DNA of 64,000 bases from Candidatus Anammoxibacter sp. (GTDB taxonomy: Bacteria > Planctomycetota > Brocadiia > Brocadiales > Anammoxibacteraceae): the NCBI GenBank assembly GCA_021777105.1, contig JAIQZQ010000095.1:1-64000 (forward strand), written 5' to 3'. Below are positions 63,070-64,000 of the stretch, one piece after another. Below the pieces are notes generated by a model. It had not been told where the DNA came from. It worked only from the letters and a program-made list of their open reading frames with translations, and did no database searches. Within the stretch, counting starts at the first letter, position 1; each line of letters begins with the position of its first letter. Both the position numbers and the translations under genes were made by a program.

Positions 63070-64000
63070 TTGTGCGGCATAGCAGGAATAGTTAATCTTA
63101 ACGGAAAACCGGTTGACAAGGATTTGATTGTCAGGATGACGAATACGTTGAATCATAGGGGCCCTGATGACGAGGGCTCCTTTTACTCAAATGATATTCG
63201 CCAAACATCGTCTTCTTCAATCGGTGTCGGCTTGGGGCACAAAAGGTTGAGCATAATTGACCTATCTGAAGCGGGAAGACAACCTTTATCAAATGAAGAC
63301 GGGACGGTCTGGTTGGTATGCAATGGAGAAATATATAATTACAAAGAGCTTGCAAAAGAAGTTGAGTCAAAAGGGCATAAATTAAAGTCAAAGACGGATA
63401 GCGAAGTAATTATTCATCTATATGAGGAATATGGCGACAATTTCGTGCCACGATTGCAAGGCATGTTTGCTTTTGCCATATGGGATAGCCGTAAGAAAAG
63501 AGCAATTATCGCTAGGGACAGGGTTGGCATTAAACCACTCTATTACTATTTTAAAGACGGAGTATTTATCTTTGCTTCGGAAATAAAGGCAATATTGTCA
63601 AACGATTGTGTTAAAAGGGAGATTGATACCCTTTCTTTAAACCAATATCTCTCGTTCCTTTACACACCGGCGCCTAAAACAATCTTTAAAGATATTTTAA
63701 AAGCTGAGCCCGGCAGTTTATTGGTTCTTGAGGATGGACGATTGCATGAGAGCCAATATTGGGATTTAGTAATTCAAAATAATGTAGATACCCATAAATC
63801 CGAGGATGTTTATGTTGACACAATATATGATCTGTTAAAAGAAGCTATTAACGCAAGGATGATGAGCGACGTGCCTTTAGGCGCGTTTTTAAGCGGTGGA
63901 ATTGACTCTTCCGTGATTGTGGCTATTATGAGCGAGCTTTCCGCAACCCCTATAAAAACATTTTCAATAGGATTTGGCAGGGAGGAGAGGCATTATAGCG
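63070..64000 (+). CDS. asnB: Asparagine synthetase-like amidotransferase, partial at right edge
   Basis: This gene is missing from the ORF track because it runs off the window. The TTG at 63070 gives MCGIAGIVNLNG with the Cys2 nucleophile, then LNHRGPDDEGS and the PP-loop LSGGIDSSVIVAI. It is open to base 64000 (310 codons visible of about 600). It is a second AsnB-like enzyme, diverged from the one at 45600, and probably amidates a uronic acid or similar group. It follows the GT4 gene after 27 bases. Confidence 0.87.
   Translation, partial: MCGIAGIVNLNGKPVDKDLIVRMTNTLNHRGPDDEGSFYSNDIRQTSSSSIGVGLGHKRLSIIDLSEAGRQPLSNEDGTVWLVCNGEIYNYKELAKEVESKGHKLKSKTDSEVIIHLYEEYGDNFVPRLQGMFAFAIWDSRKKRAIIARDRVGIKPLYYYFKDGVFIFASEIKAILSNDCVKREIDTLSLNQYLSFLYTPAPKTIFKDILKAEPGSLLVLEDGRLHESQYWDLVIQNNVDTHKSEDVYVDTIYDLLKEAINARMMSDVPLGAFLSGGIDSSVIVAIMSELSATPIKTFSIGFGREERHYS

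Noticed and set aside
1-64000. tRNA, rRNA or prophage genes
   Set aside because: I saw no cloverleaf, rRNA core or phage structural gene while reading, though I could not run a dedicated search.

Overview
This is a low-GC bacterial window (GC impression only, not computed). It has two parts. The first 9.2 kb is a mixed accessory region, mostly on the minus strand. From about 9.7 kb to the right edge, apparently every gene lies on the plus strand and belongs to one very long surface-glycan locus. The organism looks like an anaerobic-leaning Gram-negative with an LPS-type envelope: there is a KdsD/KpsF isomerase, a KdsC-type phosphatase, a GT9 heptosyltransferase-like enzyme and five radical SAM proteins. 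The short palindromic repeat blocks resemble those I know from uncultured PVC/Omnitrophota-type genomes. That placement is a weak inference, and no rRNA or tRNA gene is present to test it.

Region 1 (1-9.2 kb). The left edge holds the start of a probable IS91-type transposase. Then come a secreted Ig-like protein, a decayed ParD/ParE toxin-antitoxin relic, a nitrilase-family enzyme, and a NACHT STAND NTPase of the kind linked to phage defence. The NACHT gene carries a 9-bp-unit tandem repeat and is bracketed by inverted copies of one palindromic element. It is followed by a coupled pair of unknown genes, a REP-like block, a DICT-domain protein and a GlmU-like sugar nucleotidyltransferase.

Region 2 (9.3-12 kb) is the control head of the glycan locus. 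It has a strong sigma70-like promoter, a roughly 320-nt leader, an EPS-associated MarR-type regulator with an extra C-terminal domain, a NusG paralogue of the UpxY/RfaH type, and KdsD.

Region 3 (12-31 kb) makes activated sugars. It contains two parallel sets, each with a NeuB-type synthase, cytidylyltransferase, PLP aminotransferase and SDR, which suggests two different nonulosonic-acid-like sugars. It also has a probable GDP-perosamine branch (Gmd plus Per-like aminotransferase) in which both enzymes carry an N-terminal CBS pair. The KdsC-like phosphatase appears to start at AUU.

Region 4 (31-47.5 kb) covers export and decoration: a Wzx flippase, GT-B/TagB-like transferases, a pyruvate kinase-ATP sulfurylase fusion, a sulfotransferase, a carbamoyltransferase, a B12-type radical SAM enzyme, a GT4-heparinase II/III fusion and an asparagine synthetase-like amidotransferase. 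A Y1 (RAYT-like) transposase in a block of palindromes interrupts the locus at 47.5-48.6 kb.

Region 5 (48.6-64 kb) holds a GT2, a polysaccharide deacetylase, a DegT-FemAB fusion, a GT9, two paralogous radical SAM/SPASM enzymes bracketing an E1 alpha/beta TPP enzyme pair, another GT2, a third radical SAM enzyme, a GT-C-like membrane protein, a GT4, and an asparagine synthetase that runs off the right edge.

The genes together suggest a heavily modified (sulfated, carbamoylated, amidated, amino-sugar-rich) glycan, transcribed as a long unit with help from a dedicated antiterminator. The strongest candidates for something undescribed are the pyruvate kinase-ATP sulfurylase fusion, the radical SAM/E1 module, the CBS-fused sugar enzymes and the repeat-bracketed NACHT gene.
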